DNA from: Hyphomicrobiales bacterium
GTDB taxonomy: Bacteria; Pseudomonadota; Alphaproteobacteria; Rhizobiales; Xanthobacteraceae
NCBI GenBank assembly: GCA_017305455.1
Contig: JAFKKO010000130.1
Span: 1 to 49,315 of the forward strand
DNA: 49,315 nucleotides
Direction of reading: 5' to 3'
Shown here: positions 39,827 to 48,503 of the stretch, one piece after another
Position numbering within the stretch: position 1 is the stretch's first letter
Layout of the letters: every line of letters starts with the position of its first letter
The notes under the pieces: generated by a model
Told to the model about the DNA's origin: nothing
The model's database searches: none
Seen by the model: the letters and a program-made list of their open reading frames with translations, nothing else
Program-made: the position numbers and the translations under genes

Positions 39827-42052
39827 TTAGGGTGACCGCGTCTGAATTCTCACGACAACTGTGTCCGCCGCGCCAGTGGCATCCATCACGGTGAGCCGGA
39901 CAAAGCCCGGACCGGGCGGGTCGATCGCGGTCCGGCGCTGGCTGCCGATGGTGCCGACCGAGCGGCCGTTCACCAGCATGGTCAGCGGCAGCACCCCGCC
40001 CGCGACCTTGACCGGCAACTGGGTCTGTTCGGCCTCGCCCGATACCGCCGCGTCGATCTGCGAGCCGTTCAGCGGGAACTGGATGTGCGGCGTCTGCTCG
40101 TTGCCTTGCCGCAGCAGGTCGCCGGCCGGCCTGAACCGGCGCAGCGGCAGCGGCAATTTGGCATTGCTCGCGGTCAATACGCCTTTCGGCGCTTTCGGCA
40201 GCGGCGCGGGCAGTTTTCCGGTGCGGGCGAAGGCGTCGAACAGGATCGGCGCGGCGGCGGTCCGCCCCAGCAGGCCGGGGACCGACGCGCCATCCGGCCG
40301 CCCGACCCAGACGCCGATGGTCGTGCGGCCATCGAAACCGACCGACCAGGCATCGCGATAGCCGTAACTGGTGCCGGTCTTGAAGGCGACGCGGCCACGC
40401 ACGGCGTTCTCCGGCGGCGGTGTTCCGATCAGCACATGGCCGACCTGCCAGGCGGCGGCCTGATCCATCAGGCGGCGAGTGTCGATTTCCTCCGCCCCGT
40501 CCTCCCGGACGATTTCCCGTAATGGGACAGTGCTGCCGAGCCGCGCCAGTCCGGAATAAAGACGCACGAGATCAGACAGCGTGATGCCGACGCCGCCGAG
40601 GCCCATCGCCAGACCCGGCACCTCGTCCTTCGGCAGAATGAGATTGCCGCCGGCCTGTTTGATCCGCGACGACAGCCGGCTCGCGCCGACCCGGTCGAGC
40701 AGCGCAATCGCGGGGACGTTCAGCGAGAGTTGCAGCGCCTTGCGCACCGGCACGGTGCCTTGAAATGTCATGTCGAAATTTTCCGGCGCGTAATTGCCGT
40801 AACGCACCGGACGGTCGTCGATCAGGCTGTCGGGATGCACGAAGCCGTCCTCGAAGGCGAGACCATAGATGAACGGCTTCAGCGTCGAGCCGGGCGAGCG
40901 CACCGCGCGTGTCATGTCCACCTGCCCGGCGCGGCGCTCGCTGAAATAGTCCGGCGAGCCGACATGGGCGATGACATCGCCGGTGTGATGATCGACCGCG
41001 AGAATCCCGATCGAGATATCCGCTCCCATCGCCGCGGCACGGTCGCGCGCCAGCGTTTCAAGATTGCGCTGGATCACCGAATCCAGCGTCAGCCTGATCA
41101 GCGGCCGGTCCTTGATCAGCGAGGCGGCCTGATCGGTCGCGTGAGGCGCGAGCAGCGGCATCGGCCGGCGCAAACGCGGCACCGGTTCGGTGCGCGCATG
41201 ATCGGCATCGTCGCGCGAGACGCGGCCCTCCTCCACCATGCGCTCCAGCACGCGGTCCCGCGCGATGCGCGCGGCATCCGGATAGCGGTCGAGCCGCCGC
41301 TTCTCTGGCGATTGCGGCAGCGCCACCAGCAACGCGGATTCCGCCAGCGACAGCCGCTTCGGCTCCTTGCCGAAATAAGCCAGTGATGCAGCGCGGATGC
41401 CCTCAAGATTGCCGCCGAACGGCGCCAGCGTCAGGTAAAGGTCGAGGATCTCGTCCTTGCTCAGCCTGCGTTCGATTTCCACCGCGCGCACGATCTGGCG
41501 CAGCTTGGCGTAGACCGAGCGCTCGCGACGCGGCTCGATCAGCCGCGCAAGCTGCATGGTGATGGTCGAGCCGCCGGAGACGATGTGGCCGTGGCTGACA
41601 AGTTGCAGCGCGGCGCGGCCGAGCGCCAGCGGGTCGACGCCGGCATGCTCGCGAAAACGCTGGTCCTCGAAGCCGAGCAACAGATTGAGATAACCCGGAT
41701 CGACATCGCTCTGCGCATGCACCGGCAAACGCCAGCGCCCGTCCGCCATCGCATAGGCGCGCAGCAATTTACCGTTGCGGTCCACGATGGTGGTGGAGAC
41801 CTGCCGCGCCTGATCGAGCGGCAGCGGTGGCAGCGAGGCGATCCAGACGGAAGCGGCGGTGACGCAGATGGCGATGACGGCGGCCGTCGCAATCGCAAAC
41901 CTGCGCAGTAATCGGTGTTTATTTTTTTCTCCGTCATGGCCGGGTTTATCCCGGCCATCCACGTCTTGTTGAATTTCGGGACCGGCAGTCGTGGATGCCC
42001 GGGTCAAGCCCGGGCATGACGAGTGAGAGTTATGAGCAGACGGCTCGCTCAT
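39827..42052 (-). CDS. pbpC: Penicillin-binding protein 1C
   Basis: This 741-residue bifunctional peptidoglycan synthase has one membrane anchor (about residues 52-72). The GT51 transglycosylase domain has E129 in FEDQRFREHAGVDP, SGGSTITMQLAR and LDLYLTLAPFGGN. The transpeptidase domain has the catalytic serine S389 in SPGSTLKP, SLN at 443-445 and KTGTS at 558-562. A C-terminal BiPBP_C domain, diagnostic of PBP1C, follows (HIQFPLNGSQIDA and onward). Its ATG overlaps the stop of the alpha-2-macroglobulin gene as ATGA. Residues 11-41 are encoded by a palindromic repeat and are not part of the family. Confidence 0.95.
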   Translation of the reverse strand: MSEPSAHNSHSSCPGLTRASTTAGPEIQQDVDGRDKPGHDGEKNKHRLLRRFAIATAAVIAICVTAASVWIASLPPLPLDQARQVSTTIVDRNGKLLRAYAMADGRWRLPVHAQSDVDPGYLNLLLGFEDQRFREHAGVDPLALGRAALQLVSHGHIVSGGSTITMQLARLIEPRRERSVYAKLRQIVRAVEIERRLSKDEILDLYLTLAPFGGNLEGIRAASLAYFGKEPKRLSLAESALLVALPQSPEKRRLDRYPDAARIARDRVLERMVEEGRVSRDDADHARTEPVPRLRRPMPLLAPHATDQAASLIKDRPLIRLTLDSVIQRNLETLARDRAAAMGADISIGILAVDHHTGDVIAHVGSPDYFSERRAGQVDMTRAVRSPGSTLKPFIYGLAFEDGFVHPDSLIDDRPVRYGNYAPENFDMTFQGTVPVRKALQLSLNVPAIALLDRVGASRLSSRIKQAGGNLILPKDEVPGLAMGLGGVGITLSDLVRLYSGLARLGSTVPLREIVREDGAEEIDTRRLMDQAAAWQVGHVLIGTPPPENAVRGRVAFKTGTSYGYRDAWSVGFDGRTTIGVWVGRPDGASVPGLLGRTAAAPILFDAFARTGKLPAPLPKAPKGVLTASNAKLPLPLRRFRPAGDLLRQGNEQTPHIQFPLNGSQIDAAVSGEAEQTQLPVKVAGGVLPLTMLVNGRSVGTIGSQRRTAIDPPGPGFVRLTVMDATGAADTVVVRIQTRSP
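41932..42021. repeat. Double-hairpin palindromic repeat inside the 5' coding region of pbpC
   Basis: Two perfect 9-bp stems stand 35 bp apart: ATGGCCGGG/CCCGGCCAT (within 41932-41963) and ATGCCCGGG/CCCGGGCAT (within 41990-42021). The outer arms CGTCATGGCC and GGGCATGACG, and CCATCCACG against CGTGGATG, also pair over the whole 90 bp. This is the third palindrome family in the window and resembles a common dispersed repeat of Bradyrhizobiaceae. It is translated in frame as about residues 11-41 of PBP1C, including SCPGLTRAS and DVDGRDKPGHDG. Confidence 0.92.
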
Positions 42053-45000
42053 TTCGCCGGCCTGACCTCGATGTTGCTTGTGCCGGTGCGGCCGTAGCGC
42101 GAGGGATTGTACATGTCCTCGACATAGGCCTGCGGCAGCACGTATTTGCCCGGCGACACCGCGCGGACGATGTACGCCACGGTAAACACCGGCTTGTCGC
42201 TGCCGTTCCGCTTGATCGCCGCGTTGAAGCGGTCGTCGCGGAATTCGCTGCTCTCCGGCTCGACGCCATCGGCGATCCAGTCGAGCGTGCCGCTGTCGCC
42301 GGACGACACCAGGCGCGGATTGTCGATCTCGAATCCGGCCGGCAGATAATCGACCACCATGACGTGGCCGTATTCCGGCTTGGGTTCGGTGATCTTCAGC
42401 ACCACGGCGAAGCGATCGTTCTGCTTGGCCTTGGCCGGATCGGCGGGATCGCCGCCCAGCGTGTAATAGCTGCGCTCGATCGAAAAACCGTTCGAGGCGG
42501 CAGGCTCCGGCACCAGCGGCGCGCCGGTGACGGAAATCACCGCGCGCACCAGCGTGTCGTTGGTGTTGACGATCGTCACCGGCTTGCCGGTGAAGTCGGC
42601 CGCCTTGTAGCTGCGATAGAGCGCGTGCTTGACCGGCTCGTCATTGACCGTGAGCGCAACCGTGTTCGCCTCCTTCGCCAAAGCCCGCGCCGCCAGCACC
42701 AGCCACGCATTCTCCTGCGTCGAGGTGTACGCGGACAGGCCGCGCGCCGCTTCGACACGCTCGACCGCCTGCGTCAGCGTCGCCTTCGGCGCGTTGCCTT
42801 CGCTGGCGAGCGAGACCAAAGCCGCCGCGTCACGCAGCGCCGAACCGTAATCCGAGCGGCCGAACTCGAGCGTCGGCTTCGGCGACGTGCTGTCCAATGC
42901 CGCCGCATAGACCCGCTCCGCCCTCGCCCGGTCACCGACCAGCGCCAGCGCCGCGGCAAGCTGCGCCTTGGCGATCGGGGTGGCAATGTTGCCCAGCTTG
43001 GTGTCGGCGAGATAACGCAGATCGCCGATCGGCGCGGCGCCGTTCTTCGCCAGCACGTAGAGACCGTAAGCAAGGTCGCGGCCGCCATCCTTCTCCGGCT
43101 CGGCGGCGTTCACCACTGAATTGCGGATGCGGTCGAGCGCGGTGCGGAACAGCACGTCCGGCACGGCGAAACCCTTCTCCCGCGCCCGGCTGAGGAAGTC
43201 GGTCACATAGGCATCGAGCCAGGCGTCATCGCCGCCGGACGACCACATGCCGAACGAGCCGTTCGAGCCCTGCCGCGCCAGCACGCGGTCGATCGCGTCC
43301 TTGATGCGCTGATCGATAGCGGTATCCATCGCCAGATGCGCTTCCGCCGCAAGATCGTTGACATAGAGCAGCGGCATGGCGCGGCTGGTGATCTGTTCGG
43401 TGCAACCGAACGGATAACGGTCGAGCGCCTTGAGGATGGTCGCGGCATCAAGCGCGGTCGAGACGCTGACCGACATCGAAACTCCGCCGGTGCCCGGCAC
43501 CAGATCGGAGAACATGTCGGAGGTCAGCGTCAGGCTTTCGCCCTTCGCCAGCGTCCGCACCGAACGGCGCGCAAGGATCTGTGTCGCCGGCTTGACGTTG
43601 AGGTCATAGTGCCGCGCCAGCGTCAGCCCGTTCGGCCCCTTGATGGCGATGTCGAGTTGCGCCGTGCCGGCGCCCGCCGCATCGACGGCGAGGCTGGTCG
43701 AACTGCGCTGTTTGGCGGCAAGCTTCATCGTCGTGGACGGGTTGCCGGTGATCTTCACCGGACCTGACGGCTTAACCGTGATGACGTAATCGCCCGCCTC
43801 GCCCTCGACGTTGTCGAGATCGAGATTGACGGCGCCACGGTCGCCATTCAGCAGGAAGCGCGGCAACGTCGCGGTGAGAACGACCGGATCGCGCACCGTG
43901 ACATCGGTGTCGGCGCGGCCGACCTTGGTCGCGGTCCACGCCACCGCCATGACGCGCGCGGTGCCGGCGAATTCGGGAATCTCGAACTCGACCTGCGCGG
44001 TGCCGTCAGGGCCGACCGTGACAATACCCGAATACAGCGCGAGCGGCTTCTGCGTCGGCGGGCTGCCCTGCAACTCCTGGCTGCCGCTGTCGCCACCGGT
44101 GCGGATCTGGCCGCGCGTGCCCTGCATGCCGTCGATCAACTGGCCGTAGAGATCGCGGATTTCGGTCGTGAGCCGGCGCTGGCCCAGATAGTAGTCATCC
44201 GGTGCCGGCGGCTTGTAGCCCGTGAGATTGAGGATGCCGACATCGACCGCCGCGACGACGATCTTGGCATCCTCGCCGCGGCTGACACCCTCGATCTTCA
44301 CCGGCAGCACCAGTCTGGTGCTCGGCCGCACCAGAGCCGGCGGCGTGAGACTGACCTTGAGCGTGCGCGCCGCCTTGTCGATGCCGAACCATTTCAGCCC
44401 GATGGCGCGGCCCGGCATGCGCTGGGCAGCGACATCGAGCGGACGGCGCAACGTCGCGACCACATAGGCGCCGGTGCCCCAGTCCTTGCCGATGGCGATG
44501 TTGACCTTGCTCGCGCCCTGCTTGACGTCCACCGACTGCGTGGTGAGCAGGCGGTCGCCGACCACGTTGACGGTCAGCTTGCCGGCGGTGCGTGCGTTGA
44601 CCGACACCACCATGGTGTCGCCGGACTGATATTCCGGTTTGTCGATCGAGGTCTCCAGCAGGTCCGGCGTGTCGGCGCTGCCGTCCGAGTACCAGCCGAC
44701 ATCGAACTGCACCGAGGTGATCGGGCCGTTGGCCTCGGTCGATTTCACGTCGAGCCGGTAACGGCCGGGCTGCGGCGCGACCTGGATACGCGCCGGGTTG
44801 TCGGCGGTGATGGCAACGTCGCCGTCCGCGACACGTTTGGTCGATTTCACCGGCTCGTACTGCCAGTATGAGCCCTGCCGGTACCACTGATAGCGCGATT
44901 CAAGCTTGAGCAGTTCGTAGCGCAGTCCGCTGCGCGGCAGCGCGGTGCCGTCCGGCGCAACGAACGCGACATCGAACGCGGCGGGATCGCCCTCGGCGAC

Positions 45001-47274
45001 ATTCTTGTCGGCGAACAGCGGCTTCACGCCGATCATCGCATCCTTCGGCGCGATCGGCAGCGTCAGCTTGCGCTCCACCGCGCGGCCGCCGGTCTCCACC
45101 ATGCGGATGTAGATCTGCGCTTCCTGCGGCTGGGTCGAGGACGGCGGCGTATCGAGGCTGACCTTCACGGTCGCCTTGCCGTCGTCGTCGGCGTCGGGAA
45201 CGTCTTCCAGCGGCTTGCGTTCGTTGCTGGCGCTTTCCTCGTCCGGCACGCCGAACTGGTAGCCCGGATAGCCGGGCCGTCCGGCCGCCTTGGTGATCAG
45301 GAGATCGCCCTCGATGGTCAGGTTCGATGCTGGCGCGCCGTAGAGGAAACGGCCGCTCACTTCAAGTTCCGCAGGAACTTCCGCAGAAAGCTGCTTCGTA
45401 TTGGTTTTGATATCGAATTCGATCCGATCCGGAACGTAATCCTCGACCATGAAGGTGGTTTCGCCGACCGCCGAGCCCTTCGGATCGGTGAAGGCGCGCA
45501 CCCGCCAGGTGCCGGTCGGTACCGCCGAATTCAGCGGCAAAGTCAGGCTGCGGCCGCCCGCGCCCTGGTCCTGCAGCACCGCGCGGCGGAATTCAACGCC
45601 GTCCGGCCGCTCCACCACCAGCGTCAGCGGACCGCCGGTCACCGCGTTGCCCTGCCCGTCGCGCAACAGCGCGGTCAGATACACGGTCTCGCCGGAGCGG
45701 TAGACGCCGCGCTCGGCATACACAAATGCATCGGGGCCGGCCGGGACCGTGCGGCCCGCGACGCCGCGATCGGTGAGGTCGAAGGCTTCCGATTTCAGGT
45801 TGAGGAAGGCGTAGTCGCCCTTCTCGCCCGACACCGACAACAGCGCCGGGGCGAGCCCGCCCGCGCCGCGCGCAAGCCCGGCCTCGAACAGCACATGACC
45901 GGCGCTGTCGGTCTTCTTCGTTGCGAGGATTTCGTTGTTGCGCGCAACCAGGCGCACCTCCACGCCGGCGGTCGGCACGGTGCTCGCCAGCGAGTTGACG
46001 AAGACGTGGACGCCGTCATTGCCTGAGAACGCGGTGAGGCCGAGATCGGAGACGATGAACCACTGCGTCGCCAGCGAGCCGGAAGAATCCTCATCGTCGC
46101 CGCCGCCGGAGCCCGGCCCCTTCGCCGCCGCCGTCATTACATAGACGCCGGGCTGCAGATCGCCGACCGCCTGATCGACCGGAAATGCCGTGGTGACGTC
46201 GGCGTTCAGCGTCTGCTCGGTCGCGACCTCGCCGGACCAGACCTTGACGCCCTTCTCGTTGCCGAGTTCGGTCAGCTCATAGCTCGACAGGCTGCGCTGG
46301 AAGTTGCCGTCGATCACGGTGTTGATCAGGTTGCGGTCGCCGATCCGGAAAATCTTCACCGTCACCGACGGCGTGTTGACGCTGACCAGCGGGATGCCGC
46401 GCTGGCCGGTGCGCGGCAGCACATAGGCGCGGCCGGTAAAGCGCACGAACGGCTTGCGGTCGCGGACATAGATGTTGAACTCGGCCGACTTCGGCAGGCT
46501 CTCCTTCACCGTGGACGGCAGGCCCGCGCGCAAATTGATGGCGTAGCGCTCGCCATGCTTGAGCCCTTCGACGCAGAGCTGCTTGTCTTCGGAGGTCAGC
46601 GCCGGTTTGTCGGTGCCGGCGAGCGCGAGGTACGGCGAGAAGTCGGCGCGCTTGGCAAGCTCCTCGGAGAACACGAAGCACGCCCGCGGCGAGGCCGAAT
46701 CCGAATCGATCGAATAGTCCAGCAGGCGGAAGCCGTGCTGGTCGCGCAGCTTCTCGTATTGCTCGCGCACCTGGGCCACCTCGCGCTGGTCGAGCGAGAG
46801 CCGCAACGTGTCGAGCGCCGGCCGCCACAGCGAGCGATTGGCGAAGGCCTGCCCCAGCACCGCCAGCGCATCGGCTTCCTCCGCACCGCTCTTGGCGCGC
46901 TGGTAGGCGATGTAGGCGGCCGTGGTGGCGCGCTCCTGCAGGAAGGTCTTTTCGCGGGAATCCGCCGGCTTGATCTGGAAGATGGTGCGGGCCAAGCGCA
47001 GCCAGTTGCCGCTGTCGTCCGGCGCGATGGTGGCGATCTGGCCGAGCAGCACGAGGCCACTGCGGAAATCGTTCTTCCGGAAGGCCGCGTCGGCGTCGGT
47101 CTTCAGCGTCGCCGCCGATTTGCCGACCGGCCCGGTCTCGGTCTTGATCTGCGCTTCGAGCCGGATCGCGGCGTCGGCCAGTTCATCGCGGGTGAAGGCC
47201 TTGGCGGCATGGGCGGCCACGAGGCCATACGCCAGCGCAAGACAAAGGGCGGCGGCGCGAACCAGACCGATCAT
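42049..47274 (-). CDS. Bacterial alpha-2-macroglobulin family protein (YfhM-like)
   Basis: This 1741-residue periplasmic protein is of the alpha-2-macroglobulin type, thought to trap foreign proteases that enter the cell. A Sec signal peptide (LVRAAALCLALAYGLVAAHA) is followed by a long N-terminal region and many macroglobulin-like beta domains. It has the A2M core (FAGTARVMAVAWTATKVG) and a thioester motif GCTEQ with Cys about residue 1291, inside a helical thioester domain. There is no lipobox at the signal end, although E. coli YfhM is a lipoprotein. I chose ATG 47272-47274, which has AGGAG 7 bp upstream. PbpC is coupled downstream by ATGA, the well-known A2M/PBP1C pairing. The length is typical. 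Confidence 0.95.
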   Translation of the reverse strand: MIGLVRAAALCLALAYGLVAAHAAKAFTRDELADAAIRLEAQIKTETGPVGKSAATLKTDADAAFRKNDFRSGLVLLGQIATIAPDDSGNWLRLARTIFQIKPADSREKTFLQERATTAAYIAYQRAKSGAEEADALAVLGQAFANRSLWRPALDTLRLSLDQREVAQVREQYEKLRDQHGFRLLDYSIDSDSASPRACFVFSEELAKRADFSPYLALAGTDKPALTSEDKQLCVEGLKHGERYAINLRAGLPSTVKESLPKSAEFNIYVRDRKPFVRFTGRAYVLPRTGQRGIPLVSVNTPSVTVKIFRIGDRNLINTVIDGNFQRSLSSYELTELGNEKGVKVWSGEVATEQTLNADVTTAFPVDQAVGDLQPGVYVMTAAAKGPGSGGGDDEDSSGSLATQWFIVSDLGLTAFSGNDGVHVFVNSLASTVPTAGVEVRLVARNNEILATKKTDSAGHVLFEAGLARGAGGLAPALLSVSGEKGDYAFLNLKSEAFDLTDRGVAGRTVPAGPDAFVYAERGVYRSGETVYLTALLRDGQGNAVTGGPLTLVVERPDGVEFRRAVLQDQGAGGRSLTLPLNSAVPTGTWRVRAFTDPKGSAVGETTFMVEDYVPDRIEFDIKTNTKQLSAEVPAELEVSGRFLYGAPASNLTIEGDLLITKAAGRPGYPGYQFGVPDEESASNERKPLEDVPDADDDGKATVKVSLDTPPSSTQPQEAQIYIRMVETGGRAVERKLTLPIAPKDAMIGVKPLFADKNVAEGDPAAFDVAFVAPDGTALPRSGLRYELLKLESRYQWYRQGSYWQYEPVKSTKRVADGDVAITADNPARIQVAPQPGRYRLDVKSTEANGPITSVQFDVGWYSDGSADTPDLLETSIDKPEYQSGDTMVVSVNARTAGKLTVNVVGDRLLTTQSVDVKQGASKVNIAIGKDWGTGAYVVATLRRPLDVAAQRMPGRAIGLKWFGIDKAARTLKVSLTPPALVRPSTRLVLPVKIEGVSRGEDAKIVVAAVDVGILNLTGYKPPAPDDYYLGQRRLTTEIRDLYGQLIDGMQGTRGQIRTGGDSGSQELQGSPPTQKPLALYSGIVTVGPDGTAQVEFEIPEFAGTARVMAVAWTATKVGRADTDVTVRDPVVLTATLPRFLLNGDRGAVNLDLDNVEGEAGDYVITVKPSGPVKITGNPSTTMKLAAKQRSSTSLAVDAAGAGTAQLDIAIKGPNGLTLARHYDLNVKPATQILARRSVRTLAKGESLTLTSDMFSDLVPGTGGVSMSVSVSTALDAATILKALDRYPFGCTEQITSRAMPLLYVNDLAAEAHLAMDTAIDQRIKDAIDRVLARQGSNGSFGMWSSGGDDAWLDAYVTDFLSRAREKGFAVPDVLFRTALDRIRNSVVNAAEPEKDGGRDLAYGLYVLAKNGAAPIGDLRYLADTKLGNIATPIAKAQLAAALALVGDRARAERVYAAALDSTSPKPTLEFGRSDYGSALRDAAALVSLASEGNAPKATLTQAVERVEAARGLSAYTSTQENAWLVLAARALAKEANTVALTVNDEPVKHALYRSYKAADFTGKPVTIVNTNDTLVRAVISVTGAPLVPEPAASNGFSIERSYYTLGGDPADPAKAKQNDRFAVVLKITEPKPEYGHVMVVDYLPAGFEIDNPRLVSSGDSGTLDWIADGVEPESSEFRDDRFNAAIKRNGSDKPVFTVAYIVRAVSPGKYVLPQAYVEDMYNPSRYGRTGTSNIEVRPAK

Positions 47275-47541
47275 GGGCAACTCCTGTCGGGCGGAACCGC
47301 CGCCCCTCCATCGATTTCAAGACGCGGGCAGCCGCGCATCCGCCGCTCGCCTGTGGACGACTCTACGAGGCGGGCAGCCGAAGGCAACGGCTCCGGGTTT
47401 GCGTTTGACGGGTGATCCCAGGAAATGGTTCAAACGCCGGACGGCGGGTTGGCCGGACCGGATTCGGGCCTTAAACAACTATGCCGGCCAACCACGCATC
47501 GGGCGCCAAAACCCCACCTGTGGTATGTATCGAAGCGCGAC

Positions 47542-47618
47542 GGTCCCGTAGCTCAACTGGATAGAGTAGCGGATTTCTACTCCGCGGGTTGCAGGTTCGA
47601 ATCCTGCCGGGATCGCCA
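47542..47618 (+). tRNA. tRNA-Arg(TCT)
   Basis: This 77-nt cloverleaf has acceptor stem GGTCCCG/CGGGATC, discriminator G and an encoded CCA. The anticodon stem GCGGA/TCCGC encloses loop TTTCTAC, giving anticodon TCT. The variable loop is five nucleotides with U47, and the T arm is GCAGG-TTCGAAT-CCTGC. It lies 267 bp from the divergent alpha-2-macroglobulin gene. Confidence 0.98.
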
Positions 47619-47795
47619 TAGCCACAAATTGCATCCAAACCTCAGTAGCAGTCGGCAAGATCTCCCCGGATTGTAAGATGTGCTGTGACGCGCACGTTCA
47701 GATGGCTATCTCCGGGCATGATGGCCGGGGGCCGCCCTCGGCTGATCCGACTCCCACCCCTCCTTCGGGGGATCCTGTGTCATCCGCTGGTCTCA

Positions 47796-47819
47796 CAGAT
47801 GTTATCCGAATGACATCTG
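47796..47819. promoter_or_regulatory. Perfect inverted repeat upstream of small secreted protein gene
   Basis: CAGATGT and ACATCTG form a perfect 7-bp inverted repeat with a 10-bp spacer, ending 55 bp before the ATG at 47875. The spacing of about 17 bp between arm centres fits a dimeric helix-turn-helix regulator. It sits where a promoter for the small gene should be. The rest of the 256-bp gap after tRNA-Arg holds a small C/G hairpin near 47757-47770 and nothing else that I recognise. Confidence 0.35.
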
Positions 47820-47874
47820 GCAGGGATTCGGCTGCTACCTATGTTGCCGCGGGGCTGCAGAACAGGAGCCCGCC

Positions 47875-48135
47875 ATGAAAGCCATCTTCCTTGCCATCAT
47901 CACGAGCACGCTTGCTGTGGGTGCCGCCTCGGCGCAGCAGCAGCCGCGCAGGCCCTATCTCTACCCGCCCGGCGCCACCATCGGTATGAGCAGTGCGCCG
48001 ATCAATATGTCGCGGCCGGACTCTCCGGTCTCCCCATCGTCCGGAGATGTCACTCATCCGGACGAGCAGCTCAGGGGCCTCGTTCCGGGCAACCCGGCAG
48101 CCGATGGCGGTCTCGCGCGCAATCAGGGCGGCTGA
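47875..48135 (+). CDS. Small secreted protein of unknown function (86 aa)
   Basis: I do not recognise a family. The frame begins at ATG 47875 with AGGAG 6 bp upstream. A clear Sec signal peptide (MKAIFLAIITSTLAVGAASA, cleavage after residue 20) leaves a mature part of about 66 residues. This is rich in Pro, Ser, Gly and Gln, starts QQQPRRPYLYPPG and has no Cys, so it is probably disordered and periplasmic or secreted. It stands alone between tRNA-Arg and the convergent 92-aa gene. The signal peptide and ribosome-binding site make it a real gene in my view. Confidence 0.75.
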   Translation: MKAIFLAIITSTLAVGAASAQQQPRRPYLYPPGATIGMSSAPINMSRPDSPVSPSSGDVTHPDEQLRGLVPGNPAADGGLARNQGG

Positions 48136-48224
48136 TACGCGCCTGACAAGTTCGACCTCATGACATCCTGATCGCGAGCGTAACGAACGCCTGAGCTTCG
48201 CGGACGCTGCGCCCGCGATCGACT

Positions 48225-48503
48225 CTACCGCCAGCGCGGCGGCTTCGCTCCCAGCCGGCGAAAGCGGACGCCGTCGCCGGTAGCGAGGCGCGTCGCCTCA
48301 TAGCCGCCATCGCGGATCGCATTCCGCTGCGGCATCGCATCCTGCGGGCTGCGCTCCTTCTCCCACCAGCGCGCGCGCTGCGAACTGCGCGAGAGCCCAA
48401 AGCCGAGAATGTCCTCGATCTCGGCAAACGACAGTTCGAACTCGTCCTTGGTCTGCTGGAGCAGATAATCGCGCAGCGCGTCGTATTTGTTGATCTCGAC
48501 CAT
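48225..48503 (-). CDS. Small conserved-looking protein of unknown function (92 aa)
   Basis: This 92-residue cytoplasmic protein starts MVEINKYDALRDYLLQQTKD and continues with LSFAEIEDILGFGLSRSSQ, the Trp pair ARWWEKE, then a gap to GGYEATRLATGDGVRFRR. The pattern of a KYDxLxxYL helix, an EIEDILG helix, WW and a final VRFRR strand resembles a small uncharacterised domain family in bacteria. I cannot name a function. I chose the ATG at 48501-48503, although its ribosome-binding site is weak; a longer frame to 48563 is open. It is convergent with the small secreted protein gene. Confidence 0.75.
   Translation of the reverse strand: MVEINKYDALRDYLLQQTKDEFELSFAEIEDILGFGLSRSSQRARWWEKERSPQDAMPQRNAIRDGGYEATRLATGDGVRFRRLGAKPPRWR

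Noticed and set aside
47542-47874. tRNA-Arg 3' end as an integration site for a genomic island
   Set aside because: No integrase, no repeated copy of the tRNA 3' end within the window and no clear shift to foreign gene content follow. The tRNA appears to be an ordinary gene.
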